From contig JBCAQO010000010.1 of the NCBI GenBank assembly GCA_039111635.1, positions 248,001 to 312,000 of the forward strand: a stretch of DNA of 64,000 nucleotides. Reading direction: 5' to 3'. The DNA is from Heterobasidion occidentale. Taxonomy: Eukaryota; Basidiomycota; Agaricomycetes; Russulales; Bondarzewiaceae. Below are positions 22,514 to 33,252 of this stretch, one piece after another. The stretch's first letter is position 1. Each line of letters opens with the position of its first letter. The notes under the pieces were generated by a model. The model did no database searches. It saw only the letters and a list, made by a program, of their open reading frames with translations, and was not told where the DNA came from. The translations under genes were made by a program, and so were the position numbers.

Positions 22514-24160
22514 CGTCCTGCATGACGTTAAACTGTGAAAAGATAAGAAGGCAGGGGAAGTACCTGACCATTTCGCGTTGCAGCCCTCCGGTCTCAAGAT
22601 GAAGGACAAGCATTCAACACTCTCGTTGTCAAGAGGTATTCTGACAAGCGAATCGGGCGTCCCGCTTGGATCCCCAGTTTTACAGGGTCCTTTCCGCATT
22701 AGGAGGCCCTTAGGATTCACAACATAACCTTGGTACTGGTACATGAATGATGCATGAATATTGGTGGGAAATCGTGTTGCACGTTCACCGTTGGGAACGG
22801 TGGACCAACCTCGCTGTCAAGGTCTGACAGGTGTCTTGGACGTCCCACTTTGGATCTCCGTTTTACAGGGTCGTTTCCGCATTAGGGGCCCTATCTGCGA
22901 TGCAGGAACTAATGGCCGCACTCTATTAGTAACCCAAAACGGAGAAAATACATCCGCAACGATGTAAAACTACGAAAGGCTTGGTCCGCAATGACGATAA
23001 ACTAGTTACCGTCCGGAACGACGCTAAAGCTACCAAGACCCTCGGAGCGTGGTTGTATTCTGGCAGACGGTGGAAGTGAGGGCCTCCACCGTTGCGGAAC
23101 CCTGCCGACTAGGTCGAGGCGCTTCCATATTCCATACGCCCTACAGTAAAAGAATATGGGGTCGACACGGTTCAATTCCGTGCGAGGGGTTTGGGGACAT
23201 GGAACGGGTTGTCAGTCTTCCGACAAGGTCACGACTACTCCATGGCGCGCCCATTCTACCCTTGAAGTCCGAAGCAAGGATTCTGCTTCAAGGGCCAGTC
23301 AAGAGGCAACTGGGACCGTGCCTCGTGTTGCGATCATCCGCAACGATGTAAAACTACGACCGTCCGCAATGACAGTAAACTACGGACGCCCTCCACGGCG
23401 TTAAACTGGGATTACCCTTTTCCTTTACAGGGGTCATGAGCAGTGTCCAAACATGAGATATGTTTCGGCATTGCTGCGTCCGCAAAGACGTTAAACTACC
23501 ACTCCTTTTAGCATAGGAGATGTCGATCGACATCGTTGTTGACGCCACGATGTTGATCTAGTCCGCAATGACGATAAACTATTTACTCCTTCAAGTATAG
23601 GAGACGTGGTTGATGGTCACGACCTTGACCATCAACTAGTCCGAAATGACCTTAAACTACCCTCACCCCGGAGGATTAAATCTATCGAGGCTCGGGAGGT
23701 TCAAGCCAGGCGATAGCGGACGTCCGCAAAGACTATAAACTAGTTGCCGTCCTTCATGACGATAAACTGAGCTGCCCTTCTGTTTACAGGGCCATGTGAG
23801 TTGTGTCAAAATAGGCTTTCCAGTCTATTCTCGCAACTCTAGAAGTTATCCGGTTTGATATAGTATAACCGTCACCATCCTTCCTCAATGGGAACCCTGT
23901 CAAGATGGCTGTACTTGGTCTAGGCCCTATGTGCATCACGATGAATGTTTCCGGCGCACAGAAATGGTCTACCACCTTGTTTACAGGTACTCCTACGTTG
24001 GAAGATGGATAGGTCCGCAACGACCTTGGCATAAACTAGCAGGGCAGTCCGCAACGACTTCTGTATAAACTAGCCTCAGTCCGCGATGACTTAAGGATAA
24101 ACTAGCCGACGTCCGCAAAGACGCAAAACTACGGACGTCCGGCATGACGTTAAACTACCA
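22514..24160 (+). repeat. Array of hairpin modules in the 3' noncoding region, element A
   Basis: About 17 dispersed copies of one module: a 4-base stem, a 6-base loop, the matching stem, 0-6 bases, then TAAACTA or similar. Starts include 22514, 22951, 22983, 23010, 23335, 23361, 23387, 23477, 23560, 23638, 23721, 23748, 24012, 24046, 24078, 24110 and 24135. Twelve have perfect 4-base stems, using CGTC/GACG, CATC/GATG, GGTC/GACC, AGTC/GACT and CGCC/GGCG. The loop is usually CGCAAN. A second recurring word, TTTACAGGG, occurs several times between them. Element B carries the same array in reverse. Confidence 0.75.
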
Positions 24161-24956
24161 GGACATACCTTACGCTGACCCCGCATAATTACCGTCAAGG
24201 TGGATACCATGGTCTATTCAAAGACCATGGGGTTCAAGTCTATTCTTCAAAGTCCTTACCTCGTGTCCAATACCCTTAGTGAAAAACAAACTCTGGACGA
24301 ACACTCGATCTCTAACCTGACAAGGCCACCGTATGGGGCTGACAGAGTTAGGGATCTTCAAAAGGGTCTTGCCGGACTCAAAACAAGTCAAGAAAAGTCT
24401 ATTCTTGATAGGTTGGTGGGCCTAAGCCTTAGTAAAGCGATCAACCCACACACCTGGAGTCCCCCTCAATACCGGAGATCAAGGAGATGAAGATCTATCC
24501 TGGAAACACTGAGACACGGCCTTCGGCACTTTGGAAGAAGAACGACACACACCCATCCACAGACGAGTTTCTATTTCATCCTATAATCATTCGCACGACA
24601 CCTTTCTGCATCGTCACCAGATGACACTAGCTCATCAAACCTACCAGGGAGCCCTGGTCGAGTAGCTGCCTATTGACTCTAGGAGTGTACTCACACAAAA
24701 CGTACGGTGAAGGAAGAACACCGAGGGCGACGCAATATTGTGGCTGATGTTGCTAAAGCCTGGATCAAACAGCTCAACGGAGACGGAAAACTCCTAGGCG
24801 TTGTAAATGACGTAGGTCGGTCTTCGCCCTAGAAAACGAAGTGATATTGGGAAGACGCATCCCAATCTATTTTGACGCCCAGCAAAGCAATTGTCCGTGA
24901 ATGACGATGAAGCTCGTTTCTGCTCAAGCGCGTAGTCCCCTCAGGAGTAGGGACAT

Positions 24957-24967
24957 AGAAAGGGTAA
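24957..24967 (+). other. Polypurine tract of element A
   Basis: AGAAAGGGTAA directly precedes the 3' LTR, the normal place for the plus-strand primer. Confidence 0.75.
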
Positions 24968-25552
24968 TGTTATGACTTGACCGATCGGGGCCTTCGGGTC
25001 GGTCTAACCGATGGATCAAGCATCACATGCTAGCGGCTCCACTACGGAGCGTACATCAAGGTATTCGGCATGTCCTCAGGAGCCGACAATACCGATGGTT
25101 CTTCAAGACATCGGTAAAGGCTATATGAGAGGGACATGAGGCTCACAGAATTCACACAGTAATATGAGAGGCATTCACATGCCATGGGCTTAGGGCTTAT
25201 GGGTAAGCACCTCGTCGCACCATGATGGATCAGTGCGACTGGAGAAGTACAAGAGTAGGCGCCGGCTGAGAGAGACGGCGGCCATAGCTCTCCTAGGATG
25301 GAAACCTGGAGAAGCACACGGACTCTTACCCTATACCCCATACAGTATATAAGGCCCATAGAATAGGCTAAGGATCTTCAGTCTATTCTCTTCGTTCCCC
25401 TGTATCTACACATACAGGATTCTTAGAGCCAATCATTATTCCCTCCTGTATCAACGCCTGATACAGTCGAGACTTTGCCCACCACTCAGTCCATCGTGCG
25501 ACCTAGGGAAGAACCTGTTACTCTTGGGTTACTGAACGAGCAGTTCATAACA
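24968..25552 (+). repeat. 3' LTR of element A
   Basis: TGTTATGAC to CATAACA; the last G of the usual GTAACA is changed to A. It is followed by the target duplication AATAG. It differs from the 5' LTR by about ten substitutions and small indels. AGTCTATTCT lies at 25380-25389. Confidence 0.95.
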
Positions 25553-25974
25553 AATAGACTTTGGAGCCTATTTTGACACAACTCACATGGCCCTGTAGAT
25601 GAAGGGCAGCTCAGTTTATCGTCATGAAGGACGGCAACTAGTTTATAGTCATTGCAGACGTCCGCTATCGCCTGGCTTGAACCTCCCGAGCCTCGATAGA
25701 TTTAATCCTCATTTCGGACTAGTTGATGGTCAAGGTCGTAACCATCAACCACATCTCCTATGCGTGAAGGAGTAAGTAGTTTATTGTCATTGCGGACTAG
25801 ATCAACATCGTGGCATCAACAACAATGTCAATCAACATCTCCTATGCTGAAAGAAGTGGTAGTTTAATGTCATTGCAGACACCAGTAGTGCTGGAACATA
25901 TCTCATGTTTGGACACTGCTCATGGCCCTGTAAAGGAAAGGGCAATCCCAGTTTACCGTCATGGAGGACGTTCT
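25553..25974 (-). other. Noncoding region of element B, right of element A
   Basis: Continuation of B's hairpin-module region on the minus strand (reverse-complement modules near 25615-25680, 25780-25800 and 25860-25885). No gene. Confidence 0.65.
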
Positions 25975-26818
25975 TGTTAGGACCGCGTCCTAACACGTGC
26001 TTAGCACGTGAATGAATGGGCTGGTCAAGTGCTTTGGACGTGTTACAGACTCGGACCATTCCCCATGACTCATTACTATTTACATGCTCGCTGCATGAAC
26101 GCTTAATTACAGTTCCTGGTTCTTGATGCGGACAGACTTTAGTTCCTGGCCCTGTTCCTGGTTCCTGATCGATCGCGATGTGCCTCGGTATTTCATATGA
26201 ATGTGGACAGACACTAGTGCCCCAGTACTATAGTTAGATCGATGACGCATCTTCGCTTACGGATCTCGATCGTTGACTTCGGTACCTAAGAAGCGCACAG
26301 ACCAGATCGCGATCCTGCCCTAGATACTTCTTTGTATATTTAGCCGAGATGAGCTTCTAAGAAGCTCAGCTCGTTCACCTGTAATACACTCGATCTCTGC
26401 ACTGCACCCGGTGTCTGGCTAACTTCCTAGCCCACACTTCGTGATCTTTGTCAGATCTGGGAAACTCTTTACACGGTCTGACGACGCACTGGACTCGTCT
26501 CCCTTCCCTCCCCTCCCTCTACTCATCCGCTTCTACAGCGGGCTAGCTGCCTTCCATGTTCTCAGTTGGACACCCCCTCGTGTCATCTGTTGGACAGGAG
26601 AAGATCATCCGGTTCCTCCTCATCATCAAGAAAGACCTCGAAGATCACCTTCTTAATCTCTTGAGAACAAAGCAGACAGCGACCCCAAGTTCCTTGAAAG
26701 AGCTCAAAGGCGATCCATCATCTTTATCCATTGGAGTCTACAACTGTACGAACCAGTGGAGGTTTAGCCTAGGGACCCCTTCGTGTATCGGTGCACATGA
26801 TAGGTCTCTGACCTAACA
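25975..26818 (+). repeat. Solo LTR of a copia-like element
   Basis: An 844-base insertion, TGTTAGGACC to GACCTAACA, with a perfect target duplication GTTCT (25970-25974 and 26819-26823). Element A lacks it at the same place. It opens with two adjacent perfect palindromes: arms TGTTAGGAC and GTCCTAACA, then CACGTGC and GCACGTG, each around a 3-base centre. A TATA-like TTGTATATTTAG lies near 26332. No similarity to the gypsy LTRs is seen. The copia label rests on size and end type only. The strand was chosen from the TATA position. Confidence 0.8.
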
Positions 26819-26823
26819 GTTCT

Positions 26824-27889
26824 AAACCTGAGGCACAATCCCAGTTGCCTCTTGACTGGCCCTTGAAGCGGAATCCTTGCTTTGGAATTCAAGGGTAGAA
26901 TGGGCGCACCATGGAGTAGTCGTGGTCCTGCCGGATGGCTGACAACCCGCTCCATGTCCCCCAAACCCCTCGCACAGAATTGAACTGTGTCAACCCCATA
27001 TTCTTTTACCGTAAGGCGTATAGAATATGGAAGCGCCTTGACCTAGTCGGCAGGGTTCTGCAACGGTGGAGGCCCTCCCTTCCACCATCTGCCAGAATGC
27101 AACCACATTCCGAGGGTCCGTGGTAGCTTTAACGTTGTTCCGGACGGTAACTAGTTTATAGTCATTGTGGACCAAGCCTTTCATAGTTTTACATTGTTGC
27201 AGATGTAATTTGTCCGTTTTTGGTTACTTAGTGGAGTGCGGCCACTATGTACCGGTATTGTGATAGAGTCCCCCTAATGGCGGAAATGACCCTATAAAAC
27301 TGGAGATCCAAAGTGGGACGTCCAAGACACCTGTCAGACCTTGACAGCAAGGTATGGTCCACCGTTCTCCAACGTGAACATGCAACATGATTTCCCACCA
27401 AGATTCTTGCCTCAATCATAGCTTTTTTGGTCTCGCCACAAGATCGAAAAGCCGGCGTACCAGTACCAGGTTATTTGTTGAATCCAAGGACCTCCTAATG
27501 CGGAAGAGTCCTGTAAAACTGGGGATCCAAGCGGGACACCTGATTTGCTTGTCAGAATACCTCTTGACAACGAGAGTGTTAAATGCTTGTCTTGTCCAAG
27601 ACCGGAGGGTTGAAACACAAAAGGTCAGGTACTTCCCCTGCCTTCTTATCTTTTCACAGTTTAACATCATGCAGGACGTCTATTCCGGTGTCCTGTGCGT
27701 GAAACCGGTACCTGTGGTGCAGAGGGTCCTTTCCTCTCCATCACCTTTTGAGACAAGGGGTTCCTCAACTCCCTCGTCTAATATCCTCCCGCCAATGTCC
27801 CCGTAATCCCCATATCCTTTGTCTGGTCGGTAGTAGGGGTCAATGTCGTCATAATTCCCGTCTTCGACCTCGTCCCACACGTCTAGTTC
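26824..27889 (-). other. Noncoding region of element B next to the third ORF
   Basis: On the minus strand this matches about 22,310-23,330 of element A. It contains the TTTACAGGG word and the first hairpin modules. Short ORFs here are not conserved as proteins. Confidence 0.6.
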
Positions 27890-29157
27890 TGCTCAAGTCC
27901 AGGCAGCAGTTCACTGAGCTGGTCGCTGGCGGACTTGAGCTCGTCTACTAACATGAGGATGCATTCCCTCAGGTTGATTATCTCAAGGACGGTTTGGAGC
28001 TGGCGAATCTCTTGGTTGAGTTCTTCAAGGACTGTCTTGCCTGGGCTGGGGTGTCATCCTCGTCCTCTGGTTCCCTCGCCGCTCGTTCCTCCTGTACCTT
28101 GGAGGGTGCTCCTCATTGCTGCCTCCGGCGTCCTGCCCGGTGGATTGTCCTGCCAATATGGGAGGAATGGTCTCCCGATCCCTTTGCGCCTGTCATTGTA
28201 CTGTGGTCCAGAAGTATTCCGTCTAGACGGTTGCATCTTGGCTGTTTGTAGTCAGTATTGTTCTACTGGTTTCGTTGACCCATGGTTGGGCGCAGAACGG
28301 GTCAATCCAAACGGGCTGGGAGTGAGGGAAAGGTACCGCATCGGTACCTGAGATGAGGGCAGGTAGGAGCTCCAGGTTGATGAAGGAAGAGAACTCGTTG
28401 GGGTGGATGAGTAGGGCATACGCCCCATTGTTCCCTCTGGCATACCAGGAGGCAGCTCAATGATTGTCGGCATATGCCAAAAGCAGGACCTAGTCGCTCG
28501 CGTCCGCGAGGCGTCAGGGAACATCACTGCTCTCGCTTCCTGGTTGCCCTGTGAAGAAATTAGCGAGCCCTTGCAAGGCTAGCGCTGTGGCCATCTGAAT
28601 TACCGCCGAGATTGTGGTGCACTGAAGTAGCGCATCCCCTAATCCTTCCAATTCTCGGGGGTGCAAATCTCTACCACCGACAGTGGGTCCTCTGGTCCTG
28701 GCAGCCGATGCACTAGTCATTGCTGATTCTTGTACATCTGTTTCAGCAACTGCAGGCGGTGCCAAATCTGCATGGTTTCTTGATCCTCTTCCACCTCTCG
28801 TTTTCTGTCTTGCGTCTTCTTGAGCCAATGCTGTCGTCGGTCGCGGAGGTGTTGACGGAACCGGTCTTCCTTCTTCTTGGCATCCCTCATTGTGCTCGTC
28901 ATGAGCTCTCTCAGCCCGTGGTGAGGCTCATAATTCCGTTTGATCCTCGATGACATGTGGTGAGGTGGGTGAAAGACTGGTATGGAAACTCCCTCTGGAG
29001 TCGCTGGACGGCTGCTTCGGCCAAGTCGTCCAGTGTCGGGGTTGGCCACAGCCCAAATGATGTCTGGTGAGGGATTTCTTGATGGCGAAGAGGTAGTTCC
29101 TTCATCGATGAGCATAGCACGTTCAGGGGAGTATTCAAGAGAGGAGTGGTCGGACAT
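27890..29157 (-). pseudogene. Third ORF of element B, frameshifted
   Basis: It starts at 29157 (MSDHSSLEYSPERAMLIDEG) and continues in one frame through the charged helical segment (LRQ-type RFRQHLRDRRQHWLKKTQDR, WHRLQLLKQMYKNQQ) to about 28717. The conserved DALLQCTTISAVIQMATALA follows in another frame (28828-28514), with further pieces to about 27890. Differences from element A are mostly conservative (Lys/Arg, Met/Leu), which argues that these segments were translated in the ancestor. Confidence 0.6.
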
Positions 29158-29235
29158 GCACTTGGGAGGATTCCTTGCTTTGAGAAGGGAGGTCGTTCCT
29201 CTTTATATACCTTCCTACAGCTTAATCGCTGCCGG

Positions 29236-32200
29236 TCAGGGCTTGTCGGGATAGCTTTCATGAAACTCACGAAGCGCCTCGTCAGCCGTATCTTTGAGGA
29301 GGGCAAAGGGTTCCCAAGTGTTATTGGCTTCGGAGTATCCGACCCACTTGACGAGGTATTTGGTTCCTCGTCCCTGGCATCTTGAATCCAGAATGGTCTC
29401 CACTTTGTAGTGCTCTTCTTCATTCAGGATTTCTGGTGCTGGTCTGGGGAAGTTCCCCCCATGGGCCTCTGTCTCATGATATTCGGTGAGCACGGAGGCA
29501 TGAAATACAGGGTGTATCTTCCATGTTTCAGGTATTTTCAGCCAATAAGCCAGGGGGCCAATTCTTTCGGTCACTTGAAAAGGACCATAACACCTAGGTG
29601 CCAGTTTGAACTTTGGGTGAGTCGTCCAAATATGGGCTCCTTCTAACCAAACTTGGGTTCCTGTTTCCCACTGTGGAAGTTTCTGGTGTAGGTCCCAGTC
29701 CTTGGCATGCTGCGCTGCTATCTGTAGACTGGCAGCCGCATCCTCTTGGACTTCCTTGATTAGCTGTAAATGTTCGGTTACTGCGGGCACCTTGGTCTCC
29801 AATGCCGAGTTGACCGAATATGGTGGATTGAACCCATAGAGGACTTCAAACAGTGATTTCCCTGTAGCAGAGTGTCTCCGGGTGTTATGGGAGAATTCTG
29901 CAAAGGGTAGCAGGTCTACCCAGTTATCTTGATGATAGTTGCAGAATATGCGCAAGAATTGTTCAATCTCCTGATTAACCGGTTCAGTTTCTCCATTCGT
30001 CTGGGGGTGATAAGCCGTACTGAGGGCCGGAGTAATTCCTAGTCCTTTCCATAGTTCTCGCCTGAACTTCGCCGTGAATTGAGGGCCTCTGTCGGATACC
30101 ACCTTGGTCGGCAGACCATATCGTTTGAACACATTGTCCTAGAAGAGCGTCGTGGTTTCTTCGGCCGTGATTGTCTTCTTACACGGGGTTACGACTATTC
30201 CTTTGGACAGGCCTTGATCCACCACCATGTTTATCAAGTCGTACCCTCTGCTTTCCGGAAGGTCTGTCACGAAGTTGGTGGAAATAAAATGCCAAGGGAC
30301 GTTCGTGGTTTACAATGGTTGAATCGGTGGATGAGTCCTGTGAGGTAGATTCTTGGTGGACTGGCAAACTGCACATCCATTCACGTATTGATGGACAAAT
30401 TTGGTCATGCTCAACCACCAATAATAGTGTTGTACCAATTCCAAAGTCTTTGCTCGACCCAGGTGTCCTGTAGCCATAGTGTCATGGTGCATCCTAACAA
30501 TCATTCGCCAGAGGAGGTCGTCTTTTGGAACGCATATGTAGCCATCTCGTCTTGTGATGCCGTCTTCATGTGTCCATTTCCCTAAGTCACCCTTCATTGC
30601 TTTTGGTCCTTTCTCCAACAACTTCTTGAGGGCAACATCAACTAACAAATTGTGTTCTGAGCGTGAGTGTCGAATGAGGGAGAGGATGTCCGAAGATACA
30701 AGTTCTGTTGCTTTGACGTGTATGCTTTCGCTAGAATCTACCAGAGTTTCACTGGACTCGGTGAAAAGCCTGGACAGGAGCAGAGTCTGTGCCTTGTTAT
30801 CAGATTCCACCCCCTCACTAAGGTCTGGACGCCTGGACAGAGCATCGGCGTGATTGGTAGTTCCGGCTTTGTAGCTGAGCTGGAAGTCAAATCGGGACAA
30901 AAATAGACTCCAGCGCGCTTGTCGCCTTGATAGGTCCTGCACCGTCTGAAAGTGTTCCAGGTTCTTGTGGTCCATCCAGATCTCAAAGGGGTGTCTAGCG
31001 CCTTTGAGATAATGTTTCCAGTGTTTCAGTGCCTTGATGATTGCAAGGAGTTTGCGGTCATGCACGTCGTAATTCCTTTCGGGTGGTGAAAACAATCCCG
31101 AGAGGTATGCCACTGGGTGCCAGTCGTTATCAGGTCCTTCCTGTAAGAGGACTGCACCATATGCGGAGAGGGAGGTGTCGGTGACGAGCCAGTATGGGCG
31201 CATTGGGTCGGGGTATAGTAGGACGGGTTGACTAATGAAGGCTTTCTTTAACCGGTCAAAAGCCTGTTGGCAATCCGTGGTCCAGTCCCATTTTGTGTCT
31301 TTCTTGGTAAGGTCGTGTAGGGGTCGCGCGATCAAGGAGAACTTGTCAATGAATCGCCGATAGAAATTTCCTAAGCCTAAGAAAGAGCGGATGTCTCGGA
31401 CTGTACGTGGGATGGGCCATTCCTAGATCGCTTCAATCTTTGAATCCTCTATGGCAACGTGATCCTTTGAAATCGTGTATCCCAAGTAGTTTAGCTTTTC
31501 CTTGTGGAACTCGCATTTCTCTGGTTTGAGATAAAGATCGTTGTCGTGCAGGATTTGGAAGACTCGTCAAACAATCACGATGTGTTCTGCCATGGTTCTT
31601 GTGAAGATGAGGATGTTGTCCATATACTGTGATTTTCCGGGCCAGGATGAGCTCTTGGAAGATCATGTTCATCATGGCCTGGAAGGTCCCTGGGGAATTG
31701 CACAGCCCAAAGAACATTACCGTAGGTTCAAAGAGTCCCAATGGCGTTACAAAAGCTGCCTTGGACTTGTCCCCTTCCTTGATGCACACATTGTTATATC
31801 CCCACCGAACATCCAATTTCGAGAATACCATTGCCCCTCAAATAATATCCAAGAGTTCTTGGATTAATGGTAGGGGACAGATGTCTCGAATGGTGTGTTC
31901 ATTAAGGTGGCAATAATCCTGTACCGGGCGTAGTTTTCCATCCTTCTTCTTTATAAAGAAGAAGGAGGCCACGCTGTGTGCTATCAATCAACATATTGTT
32001 CCTCTAGAAAGGTGCTCCTTGACAAATTTTCCTAGCTCGTCATGTTTTTCCGGGCTCAAGGGGAATATCCTTGGAGCCTGGGGTTTGAAAGACGGCTTGA
32101 GATTCATTGCATGGTCCCATATGGTGTGCTTGGGGAGCCTTGACGATTGTACTTCACTGAAAATGTCAAGGTAGGAGTGGTATTCCAACGGTACGCGATC

Positions 32201-32464
32201 TTTTAAATCAGTCGTGTCAATTTCCTCTTCCAGGTCTTCATCAAAACTAGCGAACCCTGAGGGTTTGGGAGCTACCTTTCTGATGACAGGTTCTTCTCTG
32301 CTATCCGTTGCAGAGGAGTCAAATGGTATCTGCACTTTTTCGGCGCTTTCTTTAAAAGCTTCGCCCTGGGCTACCTCTTGCTGAGCTTGCCGGTGTTTCT
32401 TCCTTTCGGTTACTTGCTCCTCGAGCCACTTCCGAGCCTTGGCTTGTCGGGATTTGTGCTCCAA
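29236..32464 (-). pseudogene. pol of element B, broken
   Basis: It aligns along its length with the pol of element A: RT fingers and palm (to about 31433), RNase H (31335 to about 30800), integrase zinc site, catalytic core and chromodomain (to 29236). Breaks include a stop after RGTIC near 31988, a stop near 31835, a deletion that shifts the frame exactly at the YMDD motif near 31630, and stops in the integrase near 30310 and 30138. The last segment, 30132-29236, is still open for 298 residues and keeps the core, chromodomain and C-terminus. Confidence 0.9.
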
Positions 32465-32704
32465 CAGGAAGAGAAACTGAGATTTCCATTCCTTTGCCAG
32501 GACTTGGCTCCACTGTTCTTTAGTCCAAGTCCACGAAGGTCCTACCGGTTCAGAGACAAGATGCGGTTTCGTCTGCTGAGGAATCTTGTCACCACGTAGT
32601 TTTGCTAGCCATGCCTTCTTGGTAGGCTCTTCCCTTGCCTTAGTGAAACCATATGGTTGTTGGCAATCTTCAGGGCATCGATCAAAGTGTACTTCACGGC
32701 GCCT

Positions 32705-33067
32705 CTACCCGATGGAGGGGTCGTGGTATTTCAGCCAATCTGTTCCTAGGAGCATGTCGTCCTTCCCTAGATTGGTGATGAACATTTGGACGTGTTCGGT
32801 ATGGGTTCTCCCCCGTCTGTCTTTGACGGTGAGATTCACATCTAGACCTCGTTGAATGAGGCCTGCCTTGTTGATGGTGTCATCGATGTTGCGAACGCGG
32901 ATAGGGCAGTTTAAGGGGTAGGTTGGAAGGTTGTGTTTTTGTACCCACTTTTCATCCACCAAAACCCCCCCGCAAGCTGAGTCGATGGCGGCTCTGGCTC
33001 CAGCGCTTCTTCCTCGAGTTGTCAATCGCACGTCAAGTTGAATGGGAGTAATGATGTGGCTGTTCAT
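32705..33067 (-). pseudogene. Aspartic protease domain, element B
   Basis: A 120-residue frame homologous to 17125-17487, with the same unusual active-site sequence AAIDSACGG (Asp-Ser-Ala) and the same DMLLGTDWL. It is closed by TAG where a tryptophan codon is expected. It follows gag after about 185 bases. Confidence 0.65.
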
Positions 33068-33252
33068 TGCTCCGATTCAAATACATGATGGGGAATCATA
33101 CTCGAGTTTCCTCGACCCTCTCTCTTTGGCTAGTGAAGGAGAGGTCAGGAAAAATCCTCCACCAGATCCACCAACATTTGTTTGGCCTTGGCCTCCCCTA
33201 CTTCTCTGAAGAGTGCTCGGATGCCATCAGTATCACAGACGGGTCTGTTGCC

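Larger units (their letters stand above)
14852..25552 (+). mobile_element. Element A: Ty3/gypsy (Tf1/sushi-like) retrotransposon, nested in B
   Basis: A complete 10.7-kb element with two 585-base LTRs and a perfect target duplication AATAG (14847-14851 and 25553-25557). It lies in the opposite orientation to element B, inside B's 3' noncoding region. The two LTRs differ by roughly ten substitutions and a few small indels by eye, so it is relatively young. Order: LTR, primer site (15439), gag (broken), protease, long pol ORF (17984-20977), extra ORF (21036-22308), noncoding region with hairpin modules (22514-24160), polypurine tract, LTR. Confidence 0.97.

Noticed and set aside
22514..24160. 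CRISPR-like array
   Set aside because: Repeats are short and degenerate, spacers vary from a few bases to several hundred, and the setting is a eukaryotic retrotransposon.
26441..26816. Overlapping plus-strand ORFs inside the copia-like insertion
   Set aside because: They lie within a perfect TG...CA unit with matching target duplication, so the insertion is better read as an LTR; no gag motif is present.
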